Positions 9,049 to 18,142 are shown, numbered from the stretch's first letter. The stretch is 39,038 nt of DNA from Shewanella sp. (GCA_028223395.1 JAOIUG010000012.1:1-39038), one strand, 5' to 3'. The notes: a model not told the origin generated them from the sequence alone. Numbers and translations: made by a program.

Positions 9049-9399
9049 TCAATAAAAGACTCTTTACTGCCCTTACTTTTCACATATGCATCAACATATA
9101 CATGGACACATTGATAGACTCAATGTTTAACACTTCCATTGAAAAATTTAAAAAAACAAAGACTTAGAGAAGTCGACTTGCTTAGCAATCCAACAACCTC
9201 TCCCTTTACCTGCTAATAATGTGATCTTCTGCACATTGCGCTGTTGTGACTTTCAATAAACCTAACATAATGAAATGAAATAAACCGATCATTCTCGCGC
9301 TAAAGCCAGCAGCTTAATCGAATAAATAGGTTAGATATCAATAAACGCGCTAAAAAAACGAATGTAAAATAATTTCCTGCAACTACAGGTTAAAATATG

Positions 9400-9415
9400 T
9401 GTGACACTTTTCACA
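9400..9415. promoter_or_regulatory. CRP binding site
   Basis: TGTGA (9400-9404), six bases, then TCACA (9411-9415) match the CRP core consensus at all ten positions. The centre (9407.5) lies about 60 bases before the start expected from TATTAT at 9455-9460, the spacing of a class I CRP-activated promoter. Confidence 0.85.
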
Positions 9416-9431
9416 GCATTAGCAATAACAA

Positions 9432-9460
9432 GTCGCAGCACATCTCACTATCGGTATTAT
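9432..9460 (+). promoter_or_regulatory. Candidate CRP-dependent promoter of lldP
   Basis: TATTAT at 9455-9460 is one base from the -10 consensus. The matching -35 position (9432-9437, GTCGCA) is poor, as expected for an activator-dependent promoter. The start near 9467 would leave an untranslated leader of about 155 bases. Confidence 0.5.
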
Positions 9461-9481
9461 TCAGCACAATTAAAGTGCAAA

Positions 9482-9495
9482 CTGATCCAGATCAT
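9482..9495. promoter_or_regulatory. FNR/EtrA-like site downstream of the promoter
   Basis: CTGAT, four bases, ATCAT keeps the TGATn4ATCA core of the FNR family consensus, with both outer positions mismatched. It would lie at about +15 to +28 relative to the predicted lldP start, a position that suggests repression. Shewanella has the FNR homologue EtrA; binding here is an inference. Confidence 0.4.
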
Positions 9496-9623
9496 ACTCA
9501 TGGTAAGCGATTTAACGTGTACTAGACTCTATCCTAATAGCGCTATGCTCCAGTGTTGATAGGGTTAAAAACTAGATCCTAATAATAATCGAACTTCGTC
9601 ATTTCATCATAAACGAGGCAAAC

Positions 9624-11267
9624 ATGAACTTTATCCAACTACTCGCCAGCTTAACCCCTATCATCAGCGTGATGCTGTTTTTGGTGTTTTTGCGAATGCC
9701 AGCATCAAGAGCGATGCCTATTTCTATGGTTTTTACAGCGCTAGCCGCTGTCTTTGTTTGGAAAATGGATACCACTTTGCTCGCTGCATCTGTGGTTGAG
9801 GGTCTGCTTTCAGCGTTAACCCCATTGACCATTATTTTTGGGGCCGTGTTCCTGCTAAACACATTAAAATACTCAGGCGCTATGGATACTATCCGCGCAG
9901 GCTTTACCAACATTAGTGCTGACGCCCGCGTGCAGGTCATTATTATCTGTTGGCTATTTGGCTCGTTTATTGAAGGTTCAGCAGGCTTTGGTACACCGGC
10001 AGCAATTGGTGCCCCGCTATTAGTCTTACTGGGTATTCCTCCTATTGCCGCCGCGGTGGTCGCGTTAATCGCCGACTCGACCTCGGTGTCGTTTGGTGCT
10101 ATTGGCTTACCCGTTTTGTTTGGTATGGATCAAGGCCTAACCCAAGGCGGCGTCAATATGGCTGCGGAGCAAATTGCCCAGCATGGTGGCAGTTTTGCTG
10201 ATTACGCCCAATTCATTGCTATGCACATGATCACCATCGACTTAATCACTGGCACTTTAATCCCGTTAACTATAGTCGCGATCCTTACTGGCTTCTTTGG
10301 TCGCAATAAATCCTTTAAAGAAGGCTTAGCTATTTGGAAATTCGCGCTCTTTGCAGGCCTTTCATTCACTGTACCGGCATGGGTAATTAACTATTTTGCC
10401 GGGCCAGAGTTCCCATCTGTCATTGGTGCACTTGTCGGTATGGCGATGGTTATTCCAGTCGCAAAAAAAGGATACTTACTACCAAAAGAGCCTTGGAATG
10501 ACTTCGCTGAGAATGACGGCCAAGCGCATCAAGAATTAACAACTGAAGTAAAGTTCTCGCAAGTGGCAGCGTGGTCGCCATACATTATTATGGCTGCATT
10601 GTTGGTACTTTCGCGCACTGTTGCACCGCTTAAAACTTGGTTAACCAGTTTTAACATCAGCTGGACAGGCTTACTTGGTACCGAGCTAAAAGCCGGTTTT
10701 GCAACGCTTTATGCACCGGGTGCATTCTTTGTCTTTGTGTGTCTTTTAGGCTTTGTCTTGTTTAGAATGAAATCATCAGCGATTAAAGCATCTATCTTCG
10801 CTTCTTGCCAATCGATGGTGCCAACCATTATTTCTTTAGCTGCATCAGTGCCTATGGTCAAAATATTCCTTAACTCGGGTGACAACGCATCCGGGCTTGC
10901 CTCAATGCCGGTAGCATTGGCTGATACATTAGCTAGCAGTATGGGGGCAGTTTGGGCTTGGGTATCACCGATTGTAGGGATCTTCGGCGCCTTCCTCTCC
11001 GGCTCAGCCACGTTCTCCAACATGATGTTCTCAGGTCTTCAGTACAGTGTGGCTGATAATATTGGCGCTAACCACGCGTTAATTCTCGCCATGCAAGGTA
11101 TCGGCGCTAATGCCGGTAATATGATGTGTGTAATGAATGTCGTCGCAGCGGCAACCGTCGTTGGTATGGCTGGACGTGAATCTGAGATCATTCGAAAAAC
11201 CCTGCCAGTAGCCCTTGGCTATGTGCTGATAGCAGGCAGCATTGCTGCACTATGGGGTGGCTTCTAG
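9624..11267 (+). CDS. lldP: Lactate permease (LctP family)
   Basis: This is a proton-coupled lactate importer of the inner membrane. The 547-residue protein has roughly 12-14 hydrophobic helices and the family's conserved stretches [21 protein letters not shown] (about 112-132) and [20 protein letters not shown] (about 454-473), which contain the substrate-path Gly/Ser/Thr residues. The ATG at 9624 has GAGG 7 bases upstream. It begins an operon with dld-II after a 48-base gap. S. oneidensis pairs the same two genes (lldP, dld-II) beside nadK as I remember it. A perfect CRP site upstream suggests catabolite control, and an FNR-like site suggests oxygen control. Confidence 0.96.
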   Translation: MNFIQLLASLTPIISVMLFLVFLRMPASRAMPISMVFTALAAVFVWKMDTTLLAASVVEGLLSALTPLTIIFGAVFLLNTLKYSGAMDTIRAGFTNISADARVQVIIICWLFGSFIEGSAGFGTPAAIGAPLLVLLGIPPIAAAVVALIADSTSVSFGAIGLPVLFGMDQGLTQGGVNMAAEQIAQHGGSFADYAQFIAMHMITIDLITGTLIPLTIVAILTGFFGRNKSFKEGLAIWKFALFAGLSFTVPAWVINYFAGPEFPSVIGALVGMAMVIPVAKKGYLLPKEPWNDFAENDGQAHQELTTEVKFSQVAAWSPYIIMAALLVLSRTVAPLKTWLTSFNISWTGLLGTELKAGFATLYAPGAFFVFVCLLGFVLFRMKSSAIKASIFASCQSMVPTIISLAASVPMVKIFLNSGDNASGLASMPVALADTLASSMGAVWAWVSPIVGIFGAFLSGSATFSNMMFSGLQYSVADNIGANHALILAMQGIGANAGNMMCVMNVVAAATVVGMAGRESEIIRKTLPVALGYVLIAGSIAALWGGF

Positions 11268-11315
11268 TTCGAAGTAGCCAACACTGATCATTACTGACGT
11301 TTAGAGGTAGAGTCG

Positions 11316-14135
11316 ATGTCAATTAATTATGACGCAATATTAGTAGCACTACATAAGCAAGTGGGTGAAGACGCCGCCACCAATGATCCTGTACGCCGTT
11401 TTGCTTGGTCCACTGACGCCAGTTACTTCAGAATTGTGCCTGAGATAGTTGTCCATGCCGACACGCTCGAGCAAGCCAAACGTACACTTGCCATTGCTCG
11501 TGCTTATGGTGCACCCGTCACCTTCAGAGCCGCTGGCACCAGCCTATCTGGCCAAGCCATTGGCGAAGGTATTTTGCTTATTCTTGGCCACGATGGCTTT
11601 AGAACATTAAAAGTAAGCGATGACGCCAACCAAATTACATTGGGCACCGCCGTGATTGGCGCTGATGCCAACGCCGCCCTAAAACCACTCAATAAAAAGA
11701 TTGGTCCCGATCCGGCCACACTTGCTTCTGCCAAGATTGGCGGGATAGTGTCAAACAATGCCTCAGGCATGTGTTGTGGTACTGCGCAAAACAGCTATCA
11801 AACCATTGCATCTGCAAAGTTACTTTTTGCAGATGGCAGTGAACTTGATACCGGCTGCGATACATCTAAGGCTGCGTTCACTAAGACTCATCCAGAGATG
11901 ATTAAGTCGCTGCTCGATTTAGCAAAAATGACCATTAACAATCACACACTGGCTGACAGAATTCGTAAAAAGTTTTCCATTAAAAATACCACCGGATATA
12001 GCCTTAATGCGCTGGTCGACTTTAGCGATCCGTTTGAGCTTATCAACCACCTTATTGTTGGCGCCGAAGGCACCCTCGCCTTTGTGGAAGAGGTGACTTA
12101 CAACACCGTTGATGAAGCACGTTTTAAAGCATCAGCGATGGCAGTATTTTTCAATATGGAAGATGCCGCAAAAGCGATTCCGCCATTAGTCGGTGATAGC
12201 GTTGCCGCTGCCGAACTGCTTGACTGGGCATCGATTAAATCTGTTACAGGTAAAGAAGGTATGCCACTTTGGCTATCTGAGCTACCTGAAGGCGCGTCAA
12301 TTTTGCTTATTGAGTCCCGCGCTAACGATAAAGACACCCTCGAGCGTTACACCCAAGATGTTATTGCCAAACTGGCGCATATTGATACAGAGCGCCCTAT
12401 CACCTTTAGTGACGACCCCGCAGTATTTGGTCAATACTGGGCGATGCGCTCTGGGCTGTTCCCAATTATTGGTGGCGAGCGACCAAAAGGCACTTCTGTC
12501 ATCATTGAAGATGTCGCCTTTGAACTCGAGCATCTTGCTGCCGCTGCAAACGATTTAACAGCATTATTTCATAAGCATAACTACCCAGAGGGTGTTATCT
12601 ATGGCCATGCATTAGCGGGAAACTTCCACTTCATCATTACGCCAACCTTCAACTCTCAAGCAGATATTGAGCGTTTCCATGCCTTTATGCAGGATGTCGC
12701 TGAGATGGTTATCAACAAGTATGATGGCTCGATGAAAGCCGAGCACGGCACAGGTCGCGCGGTCGCCCCCTTTGTAGAGATGGAATGGGGCAGCGATGCT
12801 TACACCTTAATGAAGCGCATTAAGCAGATCTTTGATCCAGAAAATCTGTTAAACCCAGGTGTTATTCTTAACGACGATAGTCAAATTCACGTTAAGAATA
12901 TTAAGCCCTGCCCAGTTGTTGATGATCTCGTCGACAAGTGTATCGAATGCGGCTTCTGTGAAAAGACCTGCCCGACATCAGCTCTTAACATGTCACCGCG
13001 CCAGCGTATCGCCACCTTGCGTGAAATTGAACGTCTTGAGCAATCTGGTGATAAACAAGCTGCCGGCGAAATGCGCGCCGCTGCTAAATATGACGTAGTT
13101 GATACCTGCGCCGCTTGTCAGCTTTGTACCATTGCCTGCCCGGTAGATAACAGTATGGGTCAGTTAGTGCGTAAACTGAGAACGCCTTACATCAGCACCA
13201 CCGAGCAAAAAGTGCTCGATTTCCAAGCTAAGCATTTTGGCGCGGTAAACCAAGTGATCAGCACAGGTTTTAATGTGTTAGGCACGATCAATAAAATCAC
13301 CGGTAGCGCTGTTACTGGTGCGATGATGAAAGCCGGTCGCGTAGTGACAAAAGAAGTACCTTACTGGAATCCTGACTTCCCTAAAGGCGGTAAGTTACCA
13401 AAACTTGCCGCACCAATAGCTGGGCAAGAAACCGTGGTTTACTTCCCTGCTTGTGGCGGGCGCACATTTGGTCCGACTCCAAAAGATCCTGACAATAGAG
13501 CCTTACCAGAAGTGGTCGTAACTCTACTAGAGCGCTGCGGTTACAACGTTATCACTCCAGAGAAAACCCGAAGTCTATGTTGCGGTCAAATGTGGGAGTC
13601 AAAGGGTGACTTTAAAAATGCCGATGCAAAACGCAAAGAGTTAATTGAAGCTGTGACCGCAATGACCCAAGGCAAAAAACTGCCAGTCATTATTGATGCG
13701 TTATCTTGTACCTACCGTACGCTTACCGGTGACAGCTCATTAACCGACAAGGTTGAGATTGTTGATATGGTGGACTTTATCCATGACAAATTACTGGATA
13801 AATTAACCATAACGAGCAAGAAACCTGCGGTTGCACTGCATCTTGGTTGCAGCGCACGTAAGATGAAGATTGAACCTAAAATGGAAGCGATTGTTGATGC
13901 TTGTAGCACACAAGTCGTACGACCTGCTGGCATTGATTGCTGCGGATATGCCGGTGAGAAAGGACTTTATAAGCCCGAAATCAATGCCAGTGCGCTACGT
14001 AATATCAAAAAGCTTATCCCTGTTGATGTCAAAGAAGGCTATTACGCTAACCGCATGTGTGAGGTTGGCTTAACTCAACACAGCGGCGTGTCATACCGAC
14101 ACTTAGCTTACTTGCTAGAAGAGTGTACTCGATAG
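11316..14135 (+). CDS. dld-II: D-lactate dehydrogenase Dld-II (FAD, Fe-S)
   Basis: This membrane-associated flavo-iron-sulfur enzyme oxidises D-lactate to pyruvate and passes electrons to the quinone pool. The 939-residue protein has an N-terminal FAD-binding domain (about 40-250; RAAGTSLSGQA at 71-81), an FAD-oxidase C domain (about 260-530), a two-cluster ferredoxin-like domain with Cys542/545/548/552 and Cys598/601/604/608, and a C-terminal CCG (heterodisulfide reductase-like) region with LCCGQMWE and DCCGYAGEKG. The size and domain order match S. oneidensis Dld-II (SO_1521 type) rather than E. coli Dld. GAGG lies upstream of the ATG. In S. oneidensis the L-lactate genes lldEFG follow; here they do not, and a terminator comes next. 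Confidence 0.93.
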   Translation: MSINYDAILVALHKQVGEDAATNDPVRRFAWSTDASYFRIVPEIVVHADTLEQAKRTLAIARAYGAPVTFRAAGTSLSGQAIGEGILLILGHDGFRTLKVSDDANQITLGTAVIGADANAALKPLNKKIGPDPATLASAKIGGIVSNNASGMCCGTAQNSYQTIASAKLLFADGSELDTGCDTSKAAFTKTHPEMIKSLLDLAKMTINNHTLADRIRKKFSIKNTTGYSLNALVDFSDPFELINHLIVGAEGTLAFVEEVTYNTVDEARFKASAMAVFFNMEDAAKAIPPLVGDSVAAAELLDWASIKSVTGKEGMPLWLSELPEGASILLIESRANDKDTLERYTQDVIAKLAHIDTERPITFSDDPAVFGQYWAMRSGLFPIIGGERPKGTSVIIEDVAFELEHLAAAANDLTALFHKHNYPEGVIYGHALAGNFHFIITPTFNSQADIERFHAFMQDVAEMVINKYDGSMKAEHGTGRAVAPFVEMEWGSDAYTLMKRIKQIFDPENLLNPGVILNDDSQIHVKNIKPCPVVDDLVDKCIECGFCEKTCPTSALNMSPRQRIATLREIERLEQSGDKQAAGEMRAAAKYDVVDTCAACQLCTIACPVDNSMGQLVRKLRTPYISTTEQKVLDFQAKHFGAVNQVISTGFNVLGTINKITGSAVTGAMMKAGRVVTKEVPYWNPDFPKGGKLPKLAAPIAGQETVVYFPACGGRTFGPTPKDPDNRALPEVVVTLLERCGYNVITPEKTRSLCCGQMWESKGDFKNADAKRKELIEAVTAMTQGKKLPVIIDALSCTYRTLTGDSSLTDKVEIVDMVDFIHDKLLDKLTITSKKPAVALHLGCSARKMKIEPKMEAIVDACSTQVVRPAGIDCCGYAGEKGLYKPEINASALRNIKKLIPVDVKEGYYANRMCEVGLTQHSGVSYRHLAYLLEECTR

Positions 14136-14171
14136 TTCATTTCTCCCTCCTTAACAGCCATGAGATGAAAT

Positions 14172-14207
14172 AAAAAAGCGTCTGCACTGTATAGGGCAGA
14201 CGCTTTT
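14172..14207. terminator. Bidirectional terminator after dld-II
   Basis: GCGTCTGC (14178-14185) pairs perfectly with GCAGACGC (14196-14203), with six A before the stem and four T after it. It can end both dld-II and the convergent sugar permease. Confidence 0.85.
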
Positions 14208-14222
14208 ACTTACAACCAGCAC

Positions 14223-15482
14223 TCACAGCGTTTGCTGTTCATCCCACTTACGTGTTAATCGAGTGGCACTGAGTGCAAAGCCAATAATGACAAAATAACT
14301 GATTGCCGGAATAATAAAGCTATTTTGTATGCCTAACCAATCAGCCACATGCCCTTGCACTAACGGCATAATGGCTCCTCCCACGATGGCTAAACATAAC
14401 AAGCCTGAACCTCGGCTACTGTGCTCACCTAAATGGTTAACACCTAAAGAGAAAATAGTCGGAAACATAATAGAGTTAAATACTCCCACTAATAAAATCG
14501 ACCACATTGCAACATAGCCTGTGCTGTGCATAGACAGTGTTAATAATAAAATAGCGGCAATACAATTAAAGATGAGCGCTGATTGAGGTTTAACGACACG
14601 TGTTACCCAAGCGCCAAAAAAGCGACCTATCATGGCTCCACCCCAGTAGTAACCCACAAAATGCGCGGCGCTGGTAGCAGACATATTACCAATGTTTTGT
14701 TGCTCAAAATAACTGATTAAAAAGCTGCCTATTCCGACTTCAGCGCCCACATAGAAAAAAACCGCACATGCGCCAAAAAGGGTTTGCTTAGCTTGCCAAA
14801 TGCTTCTCCCGTCGAGTTTTTCTTCCTCTGAAGTCGCCTGATTAAGCTCCGGTAATTTAAGCATCTTTATGACAATGGCTAATATTAATAACATCGTTGC
14901 TAAAAGAATATATTGCAGCTTCACCCCGCCAACTCCAGCCACAACACTGGCGGTAGATAGCAACATGAGCCCCGCAAAAAAAGGCCCGGTAGTGGTTCCC
15001 AGAGAGTTTAACGCCTGCGCCAAACTTAACCGGCTCGATGCCATGCTCTCATCTCCTAGTGCAACAACATAAGGATTAACGGAGACTTGTAAAATCGTTA
15101 AACCACTCGCAAGTACAAACAGTGCTAATAAAAAGAACCAATATAGATGCAACGCGGCGGCGGGATAAAACAGGCTGCAACCAAAAGCTGCAGTGAGCAG
15201 CCCAACAACCACACTGTTTTTATAACCAATTTTATGCACCAAAGCGCCAGCAGGCACCGAGACAATAAAATAAGCGCTGAAAAAACAAAATTGGATCAAC
15301 ATTGCTTGTACATAATTAAGTGAAAAAATATGCTTTAAGTGCGGAATAAGAACATCATTGAGTACCGTTATAAAACCAATGAAAAAAAACAACACGCACA
15401 TAGATGCAAAAGGAAATCGATAATCAATCGATGTTTGCTCTGATCTAGGAACAGATGATGAAACAGGGGATATTCCAGCCAC
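14223..15482 (-). CDS. FucP/GluP-type sugar permease (MFS)
   Basis: This is a 419-residue major-facilitator protein with about 12 membrane helices. It resembles the fucose/glucose-galactose:H+ symporter branch (FucP, GluP): FFFIGFITVLNDVLIPHLKHIFSLNYVQAMLIQFCFFSAYFIVSVPAG near the N-terminus (about 32-79) and NPYVVALG and LAQALNSLGTTTGPF in the fourth to fifth helices are family signatures. The start is a GTG at 15482 with GGAG 7 bases upstream. It diverges from an isomerase-fructokinase pair, which points to a hexose that can be isomerised to fructose, mannose being the best guess. Members of this branch carry many sugars, so the substrate is inferred from context only. Confidence 0.88.
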   Translation of the reverse strand: MAGISPVSSSVPRSEQTSIDYRFPFASMCVLFFFIGFITVLNDVLIPHLKHIFSLNYVQAMLIQFCFFSAYFIVSVPAGALVHKIGYKNSVVVGLLTAAFGCSLFYPAAALHLYWFFLLALFVLASGLTILQVSVNPYVVALGDESMASSRLSLAQALNSLGTTTGPFFAGLMLLSTASVVAGVGGVKLQYILLATMLLILAIVIKMLKLPELNQATSEEEKLDGRSIWQAKQTLFGACAVFFYVGAEVGIGSFLISYFEQQNIGNMSATSAAHFVGYYWGGAMIGRFFGAWVTRVVKPQSALIFNCIAAILLLTLSMHSTGYVAMWSILLVGVFNSIMFPTIFSLGVNHLGEHSSRGSGLLCLAIVGGAIMPLVQGHVADWLGIQNSFIIPAISYFVIIGFALSATRLTRKWDEQQTL

Positions 15483-15751
15483 AAGCTTACTCCACAGTAT
15501 AAAATTCGCCCAAAAAAGCTAACTCTAATATTTTCTAACTGCTTTAAAATACACCAATATCAGCATATATGTACAAAATTTAACGATGATATAGGTGATA
15601 AAAAAAACCATACCTTACATTATGCAAACTAACAAAACGGCACAATGTAAACTACTATTTAGCGTCAACGGCGTTCCACCTTAGTGATAAGAATAGGCAT
15701 TAGCCCTTCTCCATAATGCTTAATTCACCTACCACCTTAGAGAATAAAAGC
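15483..15751. promoter_or_regulatory. Divergent control region of the sugar cassette
   Basis: This AT-rich gap must hold both promoters. It contains an inverted repeat TTACATT (15615-15621) and AATGTAA (15644-15650) with 23 bases between, and a small pseudo-palindrome AACGGCGTT near 15667-15676. Neither matches an operator I know. No regulator gene lies beside the cassette. Confidence 0.35.
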
Positions 15752-16984
15752 ATGATTAAACATACAGATAAAAAACCAACACCTCCTATACCCACCTTCA
15801 AAAGCACTGATTTTCTAACGCAGCATATTCAAAACACTTTGGCTTTTTATCACCCCAAATGCATTGATCCTCAAGGTGGTTTTCATCAAAACTTTACGCA
15901 TCAAGGCAATATTTATCAGCCTAAAGACAAGCACCTTGTCTCCAGTTGTCGATTTATTTTTAATTACGCTATGGCGGTTATTGAATTGAATCAACAGGAT
16001 TATTTGAAGATAGTACAACATGGAGTAGATTTCCTAGAAACCGTACACAAAGATCCTAAAACAGGCGCGTATGCTTGGCAACTGTCCGACAACAATGCCA
16101 CCGACCACACCAACCACTGTTATGGATTAGCATTTGTATTACTGAGTCACTCATTAGCTTTTAAAGCTGGGATCGAGGCTTGCCGGGGAAAAATAGAACA
16201 AACCTGGCAACAGCTTGAGCAATATTATTGGGACGAAAAATACGGTTTATATCGAGATGAATGGAATGGTGATTTTACCCAACTTAGCGACTATCGCGGT
16301 CAAAATGCCAACATGCACATGTGTGAAGCCATGCTCACTGCATATGAAGTGACTACAGATAAAAAATACTTAGATCGTGCTTATTTATTAGCTCATAACA
16401 TTACTGTCAGGCAAGCAAAATTAAGTCATGGACTAATATGGGAGCACTATAGTGCAGACTGGCAAGTCGACTGGGACTACAATAAAGACGATCCGACAAA
16501 TTTATATCGACCTTGGGGGTATCAACCGGGCCATCACACTGAGTGGGCTAAACTGCTGTGTATTTTACACCGTCATCGAGCAGAGCCTTGGATGTTAGAA
16601 CGTGCCGAACAGCTATTTAACGCGGCCCTTGACACCTGTTGGGATAATACTCAAGGCGGTATTTTTTATGGTTTTTCGCCAGAAAAAACCATCTGCGATC
16701 ACGATAAATACTTTTGGGTACAAGCAGAAAGCTTAGCGGCAGCAGCCCTGCTCGCCACCGCCACCCATAAAGAGCACTATTGGCATTGGTATCAAAAGAT
16801 TTGGCAATATGCTTGGCGCCATATGATCGATCACCAACATGGTGCTTGGTACTTTATACTCGACCAACATAACAACCATTACAACGACATTAAAAGTCCT
16901 GCTGGCGGAAAAACCGATTATCACACCATGGGAGCATGTTATGAAGTGATAAAAGCATTGCAGTTACAGGAGGTATCATCATGA
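15752..16984 (+). CDS. AGE-family sugar isomerase (mannose isomerase type)
   Basis: The 410-residue protein belongs to the N-acylglucosamine 2-epimerase (AGE) superfamily, closest in look to aldose-ketose isomerases such as YihS and mannose isomerase, which interconvert mannose and fructose in an (alpha/alpha)6 barrel. Visible active-site candidates are the Arg of SSCRFIFNYA, the His of NANMHMCEAML, the His-His and Glu of QPGHHTEWAKLL, and the late His of DYHTMGACYE. The ATG at 15752 has a weak purine-rich site (TTAGAG); an in-frame ATG at 15716 has none, though it cannot be excluded. The stop overlaps the fructokinase start by four bases (ATGA). Together with the permease and kinase this suggests sugar uptake, isomerisation to fructose and phosphorylation. 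An epimerase role is less likely but possible. Confidence 0.85.
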   Translation: MIKHTDKKPTPPIPTFKSTDFLTQHIQNTLAFYHPKCIDPQGGFHQNFTHQGNIYQPKDKHLVSSCRFIFNYAMAVIELNQQDYLKIVQHGVDFLETVHKDPKTGAYAWQLSDNNATDHTNHCYGLAFVLLSHSLAFKAGIEACRGKIEQTWQQLEQYYWDEKYGLYRDEWNGDFTQLSDYRGQNANMHMCEAMLTAYEVTTDKKYLDRAYLLAHNITVRQAKLSHGLIWEHYSADWQVDWDYNKDDPTNLYRPWGYQPGHHTEWAKLLCILHRHRAEPWMLERAEQLFNAALDTCWDNTQGGIFYGFSPEKTICDHDKYFWVQAESLAAAALLATATHKEHYWHWYQKIWQYAWRHMIDHQHGAWYFILDQHNNHYNDIKSPAGGKTDYHTMGACYEVIKALQLQEVSS

Positions 16985-17955
16985 GTTTGCTTGCGTTTGG
17001 TGAAGTACTGATTGATTTTTTATCTGATGGGAAAGAGCCAGAAAGTTTCACTAAATACCCTGGTGGGGCGCCCGCAAATGTGACCGTAGCTTACGCAAAG
17101 CTTGGAGGAGACAGTGCATTTTGTGGCATGCTCGGTCACGATATGTTTGGCGATTACCTATTAGCGGCGTTAAATAAGCACCATGTTAATACCCAGTATT
17201 GCTTACAAACCTCGCAAGCTAAAACCGCATTAGCGTTTGTCTCCCTTGACGCAATGGGTGAGCGCAGTTTCAGCTTTTATCGGCCACCCGCCGCAGATCT
17301 GTTATTTTTACCGTCGCACTTTAATCCACAAGCCTTTATTGACAATAACCTGTTCCATGCTTGCTCCAACAGCTTAACAGAGCAAACGATTTATGAAACC
17401 ACCTTACACGGCTTAAGTCTCGCCAAAAAACACCATTGTTTACGTAGTTTTGATGTTAATTTACGCGTCAATTTATGGCAAGAGCCACAGCTTGCCTACC
17501 AACGGATCAGCCAATGCATTAACCATTGCGATATTTTAAAGCTTTCACGTGAAGAATTAGATTTTTTACTATCGCAACAAACACAACAAGAATTAGCTTG
17601 GATCCACGCATGCTTTGACCAAGGGGTGTCACTTGTGGTGATAAGTAACGGCCATTTACCCGTGCACTACTATACTCCCCATTATCATGGTCAGTGTGCG
17701 ATCCCCGAAATCGATGTTCACGATACCACCGCAGCCGGCGATGCTTTTGTCGGCGCGATGTTACTAAACATTAATCAATATATCACCGCAGGTAAATCAT
17801 TACAGCAACTCACAGCTGACAACAACGCCTTACACTCCATCATTGATTTTGCAACCACCTGTGGGGCGCTAGCATGTTGCCAAAAAGGAGCCTTTCCATC
17901 TTTGCCCACAATCAATGAATATGCGCTTTTTCAAGCAAAGCTCTCACATGAGTAA
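16981..17955 (+). CDS. Fructokinase (PfkB family)
   Basis: This 324-residue PfkB/ribokinase-family sugar kinase most resembles bacterial fructokinases (ScrK type), which make fructose-6-phosphate from fructose and ATP. It has the N-terminal substrate motif GGAPANVTVAYAKLGG (28-43) and the C-terminal signature DTTAAGDAFVGAML (248-261), with Asp254 as the expected catalytic base. The ATG overlaps the isomerase stop and has a perfect AGGAGG 7 bases upstream, so the two are translated together. A fructokinase directly after a mannose-type isomerase supports a mannose-to-fructose-to-fructose-6-phosphate route. A mannokinase activity cannot be ruled out. Confidence 0.88.
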   Translation: MSLLAFGEVLIDFLSDGKEPESFTKYPGGAPANVTVAYAKLGGDSAFCGMLGHDMFGDYLLAALNKHHVNTQYCLQTSQAKTALAFVSLDAMGERSFSFYRPPAADLLFLPSHFNPQAFIDNNLFHACSNSLTEQTIYETTLHGLSLAKKHHCLRSFDVNLRVNLWQEPQLAYQRISQCINHCDILKLSREELDFLLSQQTQQELAWIHACFDQGVSLVVISNGHLPVHYYTPHYHGQCAIPEIDVHDTTAAGDAFVGAMLLNINQYITAGKSLQQLTADNNALHSIIDFATTCGALACCQKGAFPSLPTINEYALFQAKLSHE

Positions 17956-17966
17956 CATGCTCATAC

Positions 17967-18098
17967 CGAGGCTGTAATGACACCTCAATACACATGCAGT
18001 AGCAAAGCGAGGTAAGCGTCAAGCGTTTACCTTTATCGCTACGCATTCGCTGTTGAGCACTGCATGTTATCCCCAAATAACACCATCTCCGAGCCTCG
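17967..18098. repeat. Nested inverted repeats, large stem-loop
   Basis: Between the convergent fructokinase and GTPase genes, four arm pairs are nested about one centre: CGAGGCT (17967-17973) with AGCCTCG (18092-18098); ACATGCAGT (17992-18000) with ACTGCATGT (18059-18067); AGCGA (18006-18010) with TCGCT (18036-18040); and GGTAA (18011-18015) with TTACC (18027-18031). No T tail follows, so it is not a standard terminator. It may be an extragenic repeat or a small mobile relic; nothing in it codes for protein. Confidence 0.55.
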
Positions 18099-18142
18099 AA
18101 CTAGGCTAAAAAGGGTAAATGTAGCCATTAAAAATGAATGTA

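Larger units (their letters stand above)
8913..9623 (+). promoter_or_regulatory. 711-base control region ahead of lldP-dld-II
   Basis: No gene-like frame was found in this long AT-rich gap. It holds several regulatory-looking elements listed separately: a 16-bp palindrome (9033-9048) with a repeated half-site 25 bases upstream (9008-9015), a perfect CRP site (9400-9415), a TATTAT -10 candidate (9455-9460) and an FNR-like site (9482-9495). An inverted repeat ACATTGA/TCAATGT (9108-9114 and 9120-9126) could form a small hairpin but has no T tail. No clear terminator for nadK was seen. Confidence 0.6.

Noticed and set aside
17967..18098. Integron attC site
   Set aside because: The nested arms looked attC-like, but the core (GTTRRRY) and its inverse do not fall at the outer ends, and no cassette genes or integrase are nearby.
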